Source: an uncultured Prevotellaceae bacterium
GTDB taxonomy: Bacteria > Bacteroidota > Bacteroidia > Bacteroidales > Bacteroidaceae
Direction: 5' to 3'
Assembly: GCA_902790625.1 (NCBI GenBank)
Contig: CADASP010000017.1
Location: forward strand, 1 to 64,000
DNA: 64,000 nt
Part shown: piece by piece, positions 1-7,966 of the stretch
How the letters are laid out: each line of letters begins with the position of its first letter
How positions within the stretch are numbered: position 1 is the first letter of the stretch
Position numbers and translations under genes: made by a program
Notes under the pieces: model-generated
Told to the model about the DNA's origin: nothing
The model's database searches: none
Seen by the model: the letters and a program-made list of their open reading frames with translations, nothing else

Positions 1-143
1 GGCAAGATGTCGGCAATTGCACCATAGCGAGTCTGAAGGATGACAATAGGAGGTACATCGATGGTTTTAAGACTGCAAGAGAAAAGGTCTTTTTAATAAT
101 AACTGACTATGAACAAATGATACAGTCTATTTTAGACTTATAA
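1..143 (+). CDS. C-terminal end of an unidentified protein (cut by window start)
   Basis: A reading frame open at the left edge runs to a TAA at 141-143 and gives about 46 residues ending in TDYEQMIQSILDL. The fragment is too short for a secure family assignment. A stretch reading GNCTIASL, followed by an acidic patch, resembles the C-terminal strand of histidine-phosphatase or alpha/beta proteins, but this is only an impression. The next gene starts 28 nt downstream on the same strand, so the two may be co-transcribed. Confidence 0.5.
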   Translation, partial: QDVGNCTIASLKDDNRRYIDGFKTAREKVFLIITDYEQMIQSILDL

Positions 144-171
144 ATTCCAATTTAGCGAACAACAAGCAAAT

Positions 172-711
172 ATGAAAAAGGTAATTGTAATATCCACGAG
201 CCTACGATATGGCTCAAACAGCGACATGCTCGCTGACCAGTTTGTTAAAGGAGCAAAGGCTGCCGGAAACGAAGTTGAGAAGATTTCTCTCGTTGGAAAG
301 AATATCCAGTTCTGCAAGGGTTGCTTAGGCTGCCAAAAGCTGGGCCGCTGTGTCATCAACGACGATGTTAACGACATCATGGCCAAGGTGCTGAAGGCTG
401 ATGTGGTATGCTGGGCAACACCTATTTACTATTACGAGATGAGCGGGCAGATGAAGACCCTCATAGACCGCATGAATGCGATGTACGAACAAGATTATCA
501 GTTCCGCGATGTCTATCTGCTGACCACGGCAGCCGAGGATGAGGAGCTGACTCCGAAGCGTGCAGAGACAGGCCTGACGGGCTGGATAGACTGCTATCCC
601 AAGAGCCGTCTGGCAGGCACACTCTTCTGCGGAGGAGTGAATGACCCTCGTGAGATTGAGGGTAATCCGAAACTGCAGGAGGCTTTCGAATTAGGAAAGA
701 GCATCGGCTAA
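172..711 (+). CDS. Flavodoxin-fold NAD(P)H-dependent FMN reductase family protein
   Basis: This 179-residue protein has the NADPH-dependent FMN reductase fold. The N-terminal strand followed by STSLRYGSNSDMLADQF is the FMN-phosphate-binding loop, and ATPIYYYEMSGQMKTLIDR near residue 85 is the second FMN contact typical of the family. A CKGCLGCQKLGRC cluster at residues 46-58 is the cysteine pattern of iron-sulfur-flavoprotein-like and multimeric flavodoxin members. It should reduce quinones, nitro compounds or iron in the cytoplasm using FMN; the substrate cannot be told from sequence. It is intact, unlike the following YjbR-like gene, which starts 4 nt after its stop. Confidence 0.85.
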   Translation: MKKVIVISTSLRYGSNSDMLADQFVKGAKAAGNEVEKISLVGKNIQFCKGCLGCQKLGRCVINDDVNDIMAKVLKADVVCWATPIYYYEMSGQMKTLIDRMNAMYEQDYQFRDVYLLTTAAEDEELTPKRAETGLTGWIDCYPKSRLAGTLFCGGVNDPREIEGNPKLQEAFELGKSIG

Positions 712-715
712 GACA

Positions 716-1114
716 ATGAACATAGAAGCCTATCGTGAGTTTTGCCTTTCATTAGGCGAAGACATCGTAGAGAAGCTTCCTTTCCAGAAGTTTAAGAATG
801 GAGAGGGAGTGTTGGGGTACCCTCCACGAGATTATCAATCTCGCGGATTCCTCCCTTCTATGTAATGGGCCACATGTTCTCATTCTTTTGACTGCAATGA
901 TTTCTCGGTCATCTCGCTCAAATGCCAACCAGAGCGCATCGAAGAACTGAAGACGCAGTATGAGTGCATCGGCAATCCATATAACGAATCGCCCAAATAC
1001 TGGATTGGCATCAATCCAAAGACTGCCCCTGATAACCTGCTCCAGGAACTGACGCGAAACTCATACGAATTAGTCAAGGCGAAATATACGAAAGTCAAAG
1101 AAGGGTTAGTAGAA
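716..1114 (+). pseudogene. Broken YjbR/MmcQ-family (CyaY-like fold) DNA-binding protein
   Basis: The ATG at 716 opens a frame reading MNIEAYREFCLSLGEDIVEK, the typical start of YjbR/MmcQ proteins, but it stops at 863-865. The rest of the family pattern appears in other frames: FYVMGHMFSFFD at about 858-893, then after one extra T in the run near 889-892 the segment from DFSVISLKCQPERIEEL to RNSYELVKAKY. At least two frame breaks are needed. The first coincides with an apparent insertion of about 30 nt at 817-850 containing the inverted repeat CGAGATT-atc-AATCTCG. The final frame runs straight into the next gene without a stop. About 118 residues would be the intact length. Function in this family is poorly known. 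Confidence 0.8.
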
Positions 1115-2281
1115 ATGAAGAAAATGAAGTGCGGAATGGTTCTTAGCGATGCCAAGCGGCAGAGCCGAGTGCTCCGTTCTTATGCTGAAAAGTATGAGAC
1201 GGCATCTTTCATTGAAGGTGATCCGTCATGGTTCATGCATCAGGTAAGTGGTAAGGTCAATCAAGAAGTAACTGCTTTCATTGCTGCGTGTCTGAGCTAT
1301 GGCAGCAGGGAGCAGTTTGTCCCCAAAATACAATTATTGCTTGATTGTGCCAAAGGAAGCCTTTATGAATGGGTAAAATCAGGTGCGTATTCAAAAGACA
1401 TTCCTGATGATTCTGATGATTGTTTCTATCGTCTCTATACATTCCGCCAGTTCAACATCTTTTTATGCCGGTTGCGCCAGATGCTGCTGGAATATGATTC
1501 AATAGGCCAATATGTTTGCCAGCACTGTGATGGTGACACCATGTCTGCAATAAAAGCCATCTGCCTGTGGTTTGCCGATACTGATACAAATCATATCGTG
1601 CCGAAGGATACACAGTCACCCTGCAAACGCATCTGCCTGTTCTTGCGCTGGATGGTGCGTAGCGACTCACCTGTTGACCTCGGCTTATGGGCTGACTTCA
1701 TCGACCGTCGCACACTTATCATTCCTCTTGACACACATGTCCTTCAACAGTCTGTCCGTCTTAGACTTCTGTCAAGTAAGACAGCTACAATGTCAACCGC
1801 CAAGAGACTGACAGACAAACTTTCTGAGGTTTTCCCCGACGACCCGCTAAAAGGCGACTTTGCCCTTTTTGGATATGGGGTTAACTCAGCTATGGCCAAT
1901 CAGGCTCACGCTATGCCGTTGAAGGTCATCAACAAATCATTTAGTGTATGTAGAGTTGCCGACTATTCTGAGGTAGATCTGATGTCCGACTTCGTTTTCA
2001 TCGGGAAAACTGACGGAGAATGTTCACTTGTTTGCGAGACGTCAAAAGTCCCGTCAAATATCATAGAACGAAATGATGGTTGGCGGGCTTTCCGCATAGA
2101 GGGAGTACTCGACTTCTCGCTTATCGGTATTCTTGCTAAGATTACAGCTTATCTGGCAGAGAATGACATAGGAATCTTCGCCATCTCAACCTTCAATACC
2201 GACTACATTCTGACCAAGGCAGAGAACTTCGAGAAGGCCATCAAAACGTTAGAAACCAAAGGATATAAGATTGCAAAATGA
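1115..2281 (+). CDS. TIGR02757/DUF2400 protein fused to a CASTOR-type ACT domain
   Basis: Residues 1-265 match the Bacteroidetes TIGR02757 (DUF2400) family: EGDPSWFMHQVSG, AFIAACLSYGSREQF, LFLRWMVRSDSPVDLGLWADF, and the usual C-terminal end DDPLKGDFALFGYGVN. That family is normally about 250 residues and of unknown function. Residues 275-388 match the single ACT_7/CASTOR-like proteins: FVFIGKTDGECSLVCET, RNDGWRAFRIEGVLDFSLIG, then IGIFAISTFNTDYILTK. These are normally separate proteins of about 110 residues; an internal ATG at 1912 probably marks the ancestral ACT start. The junction is exactly in frame. Upstream, the YjbR remnant also reads into this frame. Either a genuine fusion or a recent deletion between two genes; it lies in a decaying block. 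Confidence 0.8.
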   Translation: MKKMKCGMVLSDAKRQSRVLRSYAEKYETASFIEGDPSWFMHQVSGKVNQEVTAFIAACLSYGSREQFVPKIQLLLDCAKGSLYEWVKSGAYSKDIPDDSDDCFYRLYTFRQFNIFLCRLRQMLLEYDSIGQYVCQHCDGDTMSAIKAICLWFADTDTNHIVPKDTQSPCKRICLFLRWMVRSDSPVDLGLWADFIDRRTLIIPLDTHVLQQSVRLRLLSSKTATMSTAKRLTDKLSEVFPDDPLKGDFALFGYGVNSAMANQAHAMPLKVINKSFSVCRVADYSEVDLMSDFVFIGKTDGECSLVCETSKVPSNIIERNDGWRAFRIEGVLDFSLIGILAKITAYLAENDIGIFAISTFNTDYILTKAENFEKAIKTLETKGYKIAK

Positions 2282-2659
2282 AGATAATAGACGACAACCT
2301 GATTAATGGCGTGGTAGAGCAAGCCAGGCTGTCACCACGATGAGAAATGCCACCGTTTCCTCAATTGTCTGGAGCCAGGTACATTCATACCCGTCCATCA
2401 TCACCCCACCAAGGCCGAGACTTTTGTAATCCTGAAAGGTAAAGTCAGAGTATCTACCTACAATGATGACGGCGAAGTGTTGGAGTCCTGTGTCATCAGT
2501 CAGGATAGTGGAACCTATGGCGTTGACATACCGAAGAATGTTTGGCATGGCATTGAATGTCTCGAATCCTCCGTACTCCTGGAGTGCAAAGAGGGGCCAT
2601 TTGTTGAGCATGAAGTTGATGGAATCTTGGAATTAATAAAGGGATGTTCTATAAATTAA
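2278..2659 (+). pseudogene. Frameshifted WbuC-type cupin-fold metalloprotein
   Basis: The ATG at 2278 overlaps the preceding stop (ATGA) and begins MKIIDDNLINGVVEQARLSPR, the WbuC-family start, but meets a TGA at 2341-2343. The remaining cupin continues in another frame from about 2345: CHRFLNCLEPGTFIPVHHHP, KAETFVILKGKVRV, YGVDIPKNVWHGIECLE, LECKEGPFVEHE, ending at 2657-2659. Two bases seem to be missing around 2335-2350. The metal-binding HHH and later H residues of the cupin barrel survive. WbuC-like proteins are often linked to surface-polysaccharide loci, but no such genes are near here. Confidence 0.8.
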
Positions 2660-2681
2660 AATGTTAATAATCAATAAGTTA

Positions 2682-2713
2682 TTTGCATAATTCAAGGAAA
2701 AGTAGTACCTTTG
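2682..2713 (+). promoter_or_regulatory. Bacteroidetes promoter for the transposase gene
   Basis: TTTG at 2682-2685 and TACCTTTG at 2706-2713 are spaced by 20 nt, matching the Bacteroidetes primary sigma-factor -33/-7 consensus. The transposase ATG follows at 2735. Confidence 0.75.
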
Positions 2714-2734
2714 TGGCATAAACAAGCGCTATCA

Positions 2735-3853
2735 ATGGAGAAAATGACAATATACCTCAGGCCAATGAGTGAAAACCTGTTTGAGGAAGAGCTGACAGTC
2801 GAGGCTCTCTCTGCGATGGGCAATCCCCTTGAGAGACTTTCCAAGAAGGTGGACTTCGAGATGTTCCGCCCGATTCTTGAAGACACACTTCTGCCCAAGG
2901 AGGTCAAGAGCGCAGCAGGACGCAAGCCCATAGATGTTGTTCTGATGTTCAAAGTCATATTCCTTCAACGTTATTATGGTTTGGGCGATCATCAGATCCA
3001 GTACCAGATAATCGACCGCACGAGTTTCCGCCAGTTCCTTGGCATTCACACCGTGGATGAGGTTCCTGACGAGAAGACGGTGTGGGCATGCAAGAACCGT
3101 CTGTCAGAGGACGGTACTTTCGACCGTCTGTTTGACAAGTTCCGCTCATATCTGGACTCGATCGGCCTGTCATTCAACGAGGGCAAGATTATCGATGCCA
3201 CTTTTGTGGAAGCTCCCCGCCAGCACAACACCCATGAGGAGAACAAACAGATCAAGGAGGGCAACGGCAGTAGCCTTTGGCAGGCTGAGGACGGCGACTC
3301 CGAGAAAGAGAAGAAGCGCAAGGCCCACAAGCGCAGCCACAAGGATATTGATGCCCGCTGGACGAAGAAGCGCGGTGAGAATCATTATGGCTACAAAGAC
3401 CATGTGAAGGCCGACAAGAAGACAAAACTCATCGAGAAGTACCACACCACCGATGCCAGCGTACACGATTCCAACGTCATAGAACCTCTTATTGATGAGA
3501 AAGACAAGGGGCAGAACCTCTGGCTCGATGCCGGGTATGTCGGCAAGGAAGACGTGGTCACGAAATGTGGCATGAAGCCTGTTATATGCGAAAAAGGCTA
3601 CAGAAACAATCCGTTGACAGATGAACAGAAGAAGAACAACCGTGAGAAGTCACGCACCAGGTGCTTGGTCGAGCACATCTTCGGCTTCGTGGAGGAAGCG
3701 ATGAACGGCTCTTTCGTGCGAAGCATCGGAATCATACGCGCAAAGGCATCCACGGCCCTCACCTGTCTTGTCTATAACATCTTCAGATATGAGCAGCTCT
3801 GCCGTTGTCAGCCAGCCATCATAGAGAAAGGTCTGGCTTCGGTACAGGGATAA
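2735..3853 (+). CDS. IS5-family (DDE) transposase
   Basis: This 372-residue transposase catalyses cut-and-paste movement of its insertion sequence. An N-terminal DUF772-type region (IDVVLMFKVIFLQRYYGLGD, VPDEKTVWACKNRL) precedes an RNase H-like DDE domain with the likely triad D154 (IDATFVEAPRQ), D265 (LWLDAGYVG) and E313 (LVEHIFGFVEEAM). It appears full length and unbroken, with a lysine-rich insertion at residues 190-212 that is common in this group. The ATG at 2735 is chosen because it lies just past a good promoter; a TTG 24 nt upstream would overlap the -7 box. The insertion ends could not be fixed: no convincing terminal inverted repeats were found in 2655-2735 or 3854-4015. Its neighbours are decaying genes. 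Confidence 0.9.
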   Translation: MEKMTIYLRPMSENLFEEELTVEALSAMGNPLERLSKKVDFEMFRPILEDTLLPKEVKSAAGRKPIDVVLMFKVIFLQRYYGLGDHQIQYQIIDRTSFRQFLGIHTVDEVPDEKTVWACKNRLSEDGTFDRLFDKFRSYLDSIGLSFNEGKIIDATFVEAPRQHNTHEENKQIKEGNGSSLWQAEDGDSEKEKKRKAHKRSHKDIDARWTKKRGENHYGYKDHVKADKKTKLIEKYHTTDASVHDSNVIEPLIDEKDKGQNLWLDAGYVGKEDVVTKCGMKPVICEKGYRNNPLTDEQKKNNREKSRTRCLVEHIFGFVEEAMNGSFVRSIGIIRAKASTALTCLVYNIFRYEQLCRCQPAIIEKGLASVQG

Positions 3854-4015
3854 CTGTGTCCAAACGTGTCAAATCGTCAAAAACAACATGTCAATGAGTG
3901 GATAAACAAACACTATCGCGAGCCGTAGCCCTCTGATGAGGGCGAGATTCCGCAAGAAGCGAGTCTAACGGAATGGCTTACACTCGAATTTATGAATTAA
4001 TAGATATTACCTAAA

Positions 4016-4291
4016 ATGATGAAAGCAGAAAGCATAAAATCCTGGTTGCAATCGCTATCATTCCGTACAGGGGTGATAGTCCTTCTTTGTTGCATCCCTT
4101 TTTATGTACTTTCTTTCGCCCAGATGTTACTGCCCATAAGCCCTGCTGCTAAAGGCGTGTTATGGACTATTCTCTTCGGGCTGGCTAAGACTTGTCAGTA
4201 TGGTGGCCTAACAATTCTTGGCGTTGAGGGCTACAATCGGGTTAAGAATTGGATTAAACGGAGAAAAGACGATGGATTAAGTGTACCATAG
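4016..4291 (+). CDS. Small two-helix membrane protein (transporter-suffix-like)
   Basis: A 91-residue protein with two predicted membrane helices (about 18-40 and 46-62) and a basic C-terminus (NRVKNWIKRRK). The layout FRTG - helix - PISPAAKG - helix - GVEGYNRVKNW resembles the small 'transporter suffix domain' proteins, which occur alone or at the end of transporters; this is from memory of the pattern. Its TAG stop at 4289-4291 abuts the RecD2 remnant. No frame damage is visible, although both neighbours are compromised. Function is unknown. Confidence 0.55.
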   Translation: MMKAESIKSWLQSLSFRTGVIVLLCCIPFYVLSFAQMLLPISPAAKGVLWTILFGLAKTCQYGGLTILGVEGYNRVKNWIKRRKDDGLSVP

Positions 4292-4672
4292 AGCGAATTA
4301 CGTTCCAGAATCCAGAGAACAGCTATTCTGTCCTTCAGGCTAATATCAAAGGCTATAGGGAAGAGCAGACATTGGTAGGCACTTCCATGAGGTTACTGTT
4401 GGTACTGTCCTGACCGTTGAGGGAACTTGGAGAGTTGATAAGAGATATGGCCGTCAGTTCGCAGTAGAGAAGTGGACTGAGGAACTACCTGCTGATATTA
4501 TTGGTATTGAGAAGTATCTGGGAAATGGACTAGTAAAGGGAATCGGGCCGAAATTCGCCAAACTCATTGTAGCAAAATTCGGACTAGACACCTTCAACGT
4601 GATAGAGACTGAGCCTGATAAACTGCTTGAAGTGTATGGCATAGGAAAAATCTTACGAACTTTTTGAGAGGT
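4291..4672 (+). pseudogene. N-terminal remnant of a RecD2-type DNA helicase
   Basis: Translation in shifting frames gives ERITFQNPENSYSVLQANIK, then EVTVGTVLTVEGTWRVDKRY, then VKGIGPKFAKLIVAKFGLDT and LLEVYGIGK. This is the N-terminal OB-like and helix-hairpin-helix region of RecD2/TraA-like ATP-dependent helicases, normally about 740 residues. A base is missing near 4390 (TSMRL where TSHEV is expected) and another break near 4652-4660 separates GIGK from SYELFER. No start codon and none of the helicase motor remain. Only about 125 residues are left, so this is a dead fragment. Confidence 0.8.
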
Positions 4673-4745
4673 CTCTATCCCCTTATTAGGGTGAGATTTA
4701 AGCACTTACAAGGACTAATAAATATAAAAAGCTGATTTTCAGGCA

Positions 4746-4778
4746 CTAAAAAATGGAAGCCTTTTTGCGGCTTCCATT
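4746..4778 (-). terminator. Intrinsic terminator downstream of the tRNA-Ser-like gene
   Basis: A perfect 10-bp stem (4752-4761 pairing with 4769-4778) with a short loop is followed, on the minus strand, by a run of five or more U. It lies 9 nt past the 3' end of the tRNA-like sequence. Confidence 0.8.
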
Positions 4779-4786
4779 CAGTTTTG

Positions 4787-4873
4787 CGGAGAGTGAGGGA
4801 TTCAAACCCCCGATACCCGAAAGGGTATACCGGATTTCGAGTCCAGCGCGATCGATCACTCTGCCAGAGGTTT
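4787..4873 (-). tRNA. tRNA-Ser(CGA)-like gene with lost acceptor stem; probable pseudo-tRNA
   Basis: Read on the minus strand, the sequence has a D arm, an anticodon arm with loop CTCGAAA (anticodon CGA, serine), a long class-II variable arm (TATACCC-TTTC-GGGTAT) and a T arm. The 3' acceptor strand ACTCTCC plus discriminator G is normal and CCA is not encoded. The 5' acceptor strand, however, reads AAACCTC and cannot pair with it; homology to serine tRNAs stops exactly at position 7/8. The T loop reads TTTGA instead of TTCGA (C56 to U) and the D loop has A in place of G19, so the tertiary 19-56 pair would be A-U. Probably non-functional, or one side of an old recombination site bordering the AT-richer block to its left. 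Confidence 0.7.
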
Positions 4874-4879
4874 TTTTGA

Positions 4880-5022
4880 AGAAAAAAAGTGGAATGGGAG
4901 TGGAATGTGAGAGGAGAGGGATAGGATGGGGGGATAGGATGAGGGGAGATGTGGGAATGGGGCGGGTGATGGGGAAACGAAGGGAAAGACAACGATTGGA
5001 GGGGTAGGGGCATATGTGGGAA
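4880..5022. other. Polypurine tract (G/A-rich top strand)
   Basis: About 140 bases between the lysozyme stop and the tRNA-like gene are almost entirely purine on the plus strand (repeated GGGAGA, GGGATAGGATG-type words). On the transcribed minus strand this is a pyrimidine-rich 3' region of the GH25 gene. No coding potential or hairpin is evident. Confidence 0.5.
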
Positions 5023-5026
5023 GACC

Positions 5027-5950
5027 TCACTTGAGGGTGAGCTGGAGCAGTTCGTCGTAGGTGCCGCGAAAAACGTCGAGGTCTACCTTTTCTTTGATGC
5101 CGGGTATTTGGCCTTCGTCGCTGTGTTGCCAGAAGGCCCATGGGCCACGATAACGCACGCTGTCGACATAGTAGTGGGCTATCCAGTAGGGGTAGAGGTT
5201 GAAGATGGAATCGTTCATGTACTGCTGGTGGAAGGAGTGGTAGGTGTAGAGGATGGGCTTCACCTTGTAGTGCTGCTCCACCCGCAGGAGCCATTCGAGG
5301 ATGCCTTGTCGGAAATCTTCGAGGCTTACGTTGTCGGGTTTCACCTCTACGTCGAGTACGGGTGGCAGGTCGCCCTCTTCCAGCTTCACTTGGCTGATGA
5401 AGTGCTCGGCTTGGCGCTTGGCGGGCGTCGTCGCGCGATAGAAGTGGTAGGCTCCACGCACGATGCCGTGTTGGCGTGCTGCTTGGAAATTGTACTTGAA
5501 TCGAGAGTCAACGATGTCGCTGCCCTCGGTGGCCTTGATGAAGACAAATCGCAGAGGCTGCTCGTCGATGACAGCACGATTGCGGAGCAGCTCCCAGTTG
5601 ATGTTGCCTTGATGGTGGCTGATGTCGATGCCGTGCACGCTGTATCCCACAGGCGTCTGTGGGGTGGTGGCTGTGTGTTCCGGCGCTATGAGCCATCGCC
5701 ACAGCAAGCCGCAGGTGACCAAGACGATGATGGCTCCTATCCACATGGGCCAGTTGTAGATATACCTACGAAGCAGCACAAGCCACGACGCTTTTCGGCG
5801 TGCTGGCTTGTGCTTTCTTTGTGTTGTCTTGCCCTGTTGCTTGGCTGTCGTTTTGCCCTGTTGGGCGTTGCTGCGCCTATGCTGTTTTGGCTGTGCGCTG
5901 CTGGCTTGCTTATTGCTTTGGGCAATGTTTTTTTTCTTCGTAGTGTTCAC
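5027..5950 (-). CDS. Membrane-anchored GH25 lysozyme (muramidase)
   Basis: A 307-residue protein with a very basic N-terminus (residues 1-55, rich in K, Q, R), one membrane helix (about 72-90, WIGAIIVLVTCGLLW) and a GH25 catalytic domain (about 103-300). GH25 marks are HGIDISHHQGNINW, FIKATEGSDIVD, GAYHFYRA, PVLDVEVKP (the D-x-E catalytic strand), ILYTYHSF, and WAFWQHSDEGQIPGI. The family cleaves the MurNAc-beta-1,4-GlcNAc bond of peptidoglycan, and the anchor places it on the periplasmic side of the inner membrane. It starts 9 nt after pfp on the same strand, so co-transcription with pfp is likely, though the functions are unrelated. Confidence 0.9.
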   Translation of the reverse strand: MNTTKKKNIAQSNKQASSAQPKQHRRSNAQQGKTTAKQQGKTTQRKHKPARRKASWLVLLRRYIYNWPMWIGAIIVLVTCGLLWRWLIAPEHTATTPQTPVGYSVHGIDISHHQGNINWELLRNRAVIDEQPLRFVFIKATEGSDIVDSRFKYNFQAARQHGIVRGAYHFYRATTPAKRQAEHFISQVKLEEGDLPPVLDVEVKPDNVSLEDFRQGILEWLLRVEQHYKVKPILYTYHSFHQQYMNDSIFNLYPYWIAHYYVDSVRYRGPWAFWQHSDEGQIPGIKEKVDLDVFRGTYDELLQLTLK

Positions 5951-5959
5951 CCTGTTACT

Positions 5960-7597
5960 TTACTTGCTCTGTTCCAGGGCGAGTGTACGTGTGGGCTGGT
6001 CGCAGACCTCGGTGGGACCCCAATACTGGATGGGTCCGGGATAGACATAGGCCGTCTTGCGTGCCCACTCGTCGCGGTGAGCGGCAAACTCCTTGAATGG
6101 AGCGCCGTCGAGTTCTACGAGAGCCTTTCGGATGACGGGCTTCATCTCGCCAGCGCGCTTTTCCATGTTCATCATCATGGTGATGGGCACGCCACCAGCC
6201 TTCCACTCGGCAGCGGGAGCCGTAGTGTTCTGCACGATGGCCATATAGCCCGTCTTGCCGGCGGCGATGAGCTGAGCGGCGCTGTTGCCCAGGGCATAGC
6301 AATAGTCGGCGTCGAAGTTTGATGGAGCTGCGCAGCGTCCCTCGTAACCGAAGAAGTGGTGCTGTGTGGCAAACTTGCCTACGAACTTTCCTTCCTTCTT
6401 CATTTTCTCCATCTTCACGGCCACCATGGTGGAGAGCAGCTTCTCGGTTTCGATGAGCGATACCTGTACGTTGCCGTGAGGGTCGCGGTCGAGGGCAAGC
6501 TGGCGTGCTACGCCTACGGGCAGACTGTTGAACACGGCGAGGTTCTCCTCGCTGAGGTGGCTCTTGGCGAAGTCCACCTGCTCGTCGCGTCCGATGTTCT
6601 TTGCCTCGGGCAATGCGAGCACATCGTTGAGTTGGGCGATGAGTTTCTTGATGGCAGGAATGAACTCGATGACGCCTTCGGGGATGATGACGGTGCCAAA
6701 GTTGTTGCCGTCGGCAGCACGCACGGCCACAGCCTGAGCGATGTAGTCCACGATGTCGTCGAGGCTCATGTTCTTGGCCTCCACCTCTTCGCTGATGAGG
6801 CAGATGTTGGGTTGCGTCTGCAGGGCGCACTCCAGTGCGATGTGGCTGGCCGAGCGTCCCATGACCTTGATGAAGTGCCAGTATTTGCGGGCCGAGTTGC
6901 AGTCGCGCTCAATGTTGCCGATGAGTTCAGAGTAGGTCTTGCAGGCTGTGTCGAAGCCGAATGATGTCTCAATCTGCTGGTTCTTCAGGTCGCCGTCGAT
7001 GGTCTTTGGGCATCCGATGACCTGCACGCCATAGTTCTTGGCTGCATAGTATTCGGCCAACACGCATGCGTTGGTGTTCGAGTCGTCGCCACCGATGATG
7101 ACGATGGCCTTAATGTCGAGCTGGCGGATGATTTCCAGCCCCTTCTCAAACTGCTCCACCTTCTCCAGCTTGGTGCGTCCCGAACCAATCATGTCGAAGC
7201 CACCGGTGTTGCGGTACTCGTCGATGATGTCCTTGGTCAGCTCCATGTAGTTGTGGTCTACCAGTCCACCAGGGCCGAGGATGAATCCGTAGAGGCGGTT
7301 CTCGGGATTGAGCTTCTTCACTGCGTCGAAGAGTCCGGTGATGACATTGTGTCCACCAGGGGCCTGACCGCCACTGAGGATGATGCCCACGTTCATCTTC
7401 TCGTGAGCCACAGCCTCGCCGGGTACGAACTCCACGAGCGGCATGCCGTAGGTATTGGGGAAGAGTCTCTTGATTTCTTCCTGATTGTCAACACTCTGTG
7501 TGGGCTCGCCCTCTACAGCCTTCACGGCACCTTGTAGTCCCAGCGGCAGCTTGGGCTGATAGGCGGCGCGAGCCATCTGCAATGCACTTTTTTCCAT
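5960..7597 (-). CDS. pfp: Diphosphate--fructose-6-phosphate 1-phosphotransferase (PPi-PFK)
   Basis: A 545-residue glycolytic enzyme that reversibly phosphorylates fructose 6-phosphate with pyrophosphate. Its length fits the long beta-type PPi-PFKs of Bacteroidetes. Visible motifs are [18 protein letters not shown] near the N-terminus, [13 protein letters not shown] (the GGDD form that excludes ATP and marks PPi use), [11 protein letters not shown] (catalytic region), [14 protein letters not shown] and the late [20 protein letters not shown]. Transcription probably starts from TAACTTTG at 7639-7646, giving a short leader. The GH25 gene follows 9 nt downstream. Confidence 0.95.
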   Translation of the reverse strand: MEKSALQMARAAYQPKLPLGLQGAVKAVEGEPTQSVDNQEEIKRLFPNTYGMPLVEFVPGEAVAHEKMNVGIILSGGQAPGGHNVITGLFDAVKKLNPENRLYGFILGPGGLVDHNYMELTKDIIDEYRNTGGFDMIGSGRTKLEKVEQFEKGLEIIRQLDIKAIVIIGGDDSNTNACVLAEYYAAKNYGVQVIGCPKTIDGDLKNQQIETSFGFDTACKTYSELIGNIERDCNSARKYWHFIKVMGRSASHIALECALQTQPNICLISEEVEAKNMSLDDIVDYIAQAVAVRAADGNNFGTVIIPEGVIEFIPAIKKLIAQLNDVLALPEAKNIGRDEQVDFAKSHLSEENLAVFNSLPVGVARQLALDRDPHGNVQVSLIETEKLLSTMVAVKMEKMKKEGKFVGKFATQHHFFGYEGRCAAPSNFDADYCYALGNSAAQLIAAGKTGYMAIVQNTTAPAAEWKAGGVPITMMMNMEKRAGEMKPVIRKALVELDGAPFKEFAAHRDEWARKTAYVYPGPIQYWGPTEVCDQPTRTLALEQSK

Positions 7598-7638
7598 GAT
7601 ACTTGCTTAATAAAAAAATGAGTTTTGTTTTCGGGGTG

Positions 7639-7646
7639 CAAAGTTA
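7639..7646 (-). promoter_or_regulatory. -7 box of the pfp promoter
   Basis: TAACTTTG on the minus strand, 42 nt upstream of the pfp ATG, fits the Bacteroidetes TAnnTTTG consensus. No clear TTTG -33 box was seen. Confidence 0.6.
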
Positions 7647-7766
7647 CAAAAAATACGAGAGAAGAGCAAAAGAAATGCGTTTTTTATTTTGCGCTCTTCT
7701 GTGATTGCGTTCTTTTTTTAAATCACAGTCAGTGTCCATGAGGACGGATTTGGTGATTGTCGGGGC

Positions 7767-7963
7767 CCGACTGGAGATGCAGTCGGCACGGCGGCATGCA
7801 AGAAAGGCCCAAAGGATGTTTGGGATAGCGCTTGGGTAAATGCTTAGAGTGGGGGGGCATTTCTGATGGCCGACTGGAGATGCAGTCGGCACGGCGGTAT
7901 GCATAAAAAAGCCCCAAGGGCTGTTTGCTACAGCGCTTGGGGCTAATGCTTGGAATGTGTTTT
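7767..7963. repeat. Imperfect tandem duplication (about 103-bp period) containing the hsp20 terminator
   Basis: Two copies (about 7767-7855 and 7869-7963) share the segment ATGCAGTCGGCACGGCGG and the flanking GACTG-gagatg-CAGTC hairpin. Each is followed by a C-rich/G-rich stem pair and GCGCTTGGG. The copy nearer hsp20 keeps a perfect terminator stem, whereas the farther one is degenerate. Confidence 0.75.
7904..7944 (-). terminator. Intrinsic terminator of hsp20
   Basis: AGCCCCAAG (7910-7918) pairs with CTTGGGGCT (7936-7944); on the minus strand the stem is followed by six U (7905-7910). It lies 23 nt after the hsp20 stop. Confidence 0.85.
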
Positions 7964-7966
7964 TTT

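Noticed and set aside
3929..3994. Short coding fragment (EGEIPQEASLTEWLTLEFMN-like) after the transposase
   Set aside because: About 20 codons with no start and no recognised family; may be a remnant but cannot be supported.
5108..6322. A 404-codon plus-strand frame across the lysozyme and pfp genes
   Set aside because: It spans two well-supported minus-strand genes and their junction; no family features.
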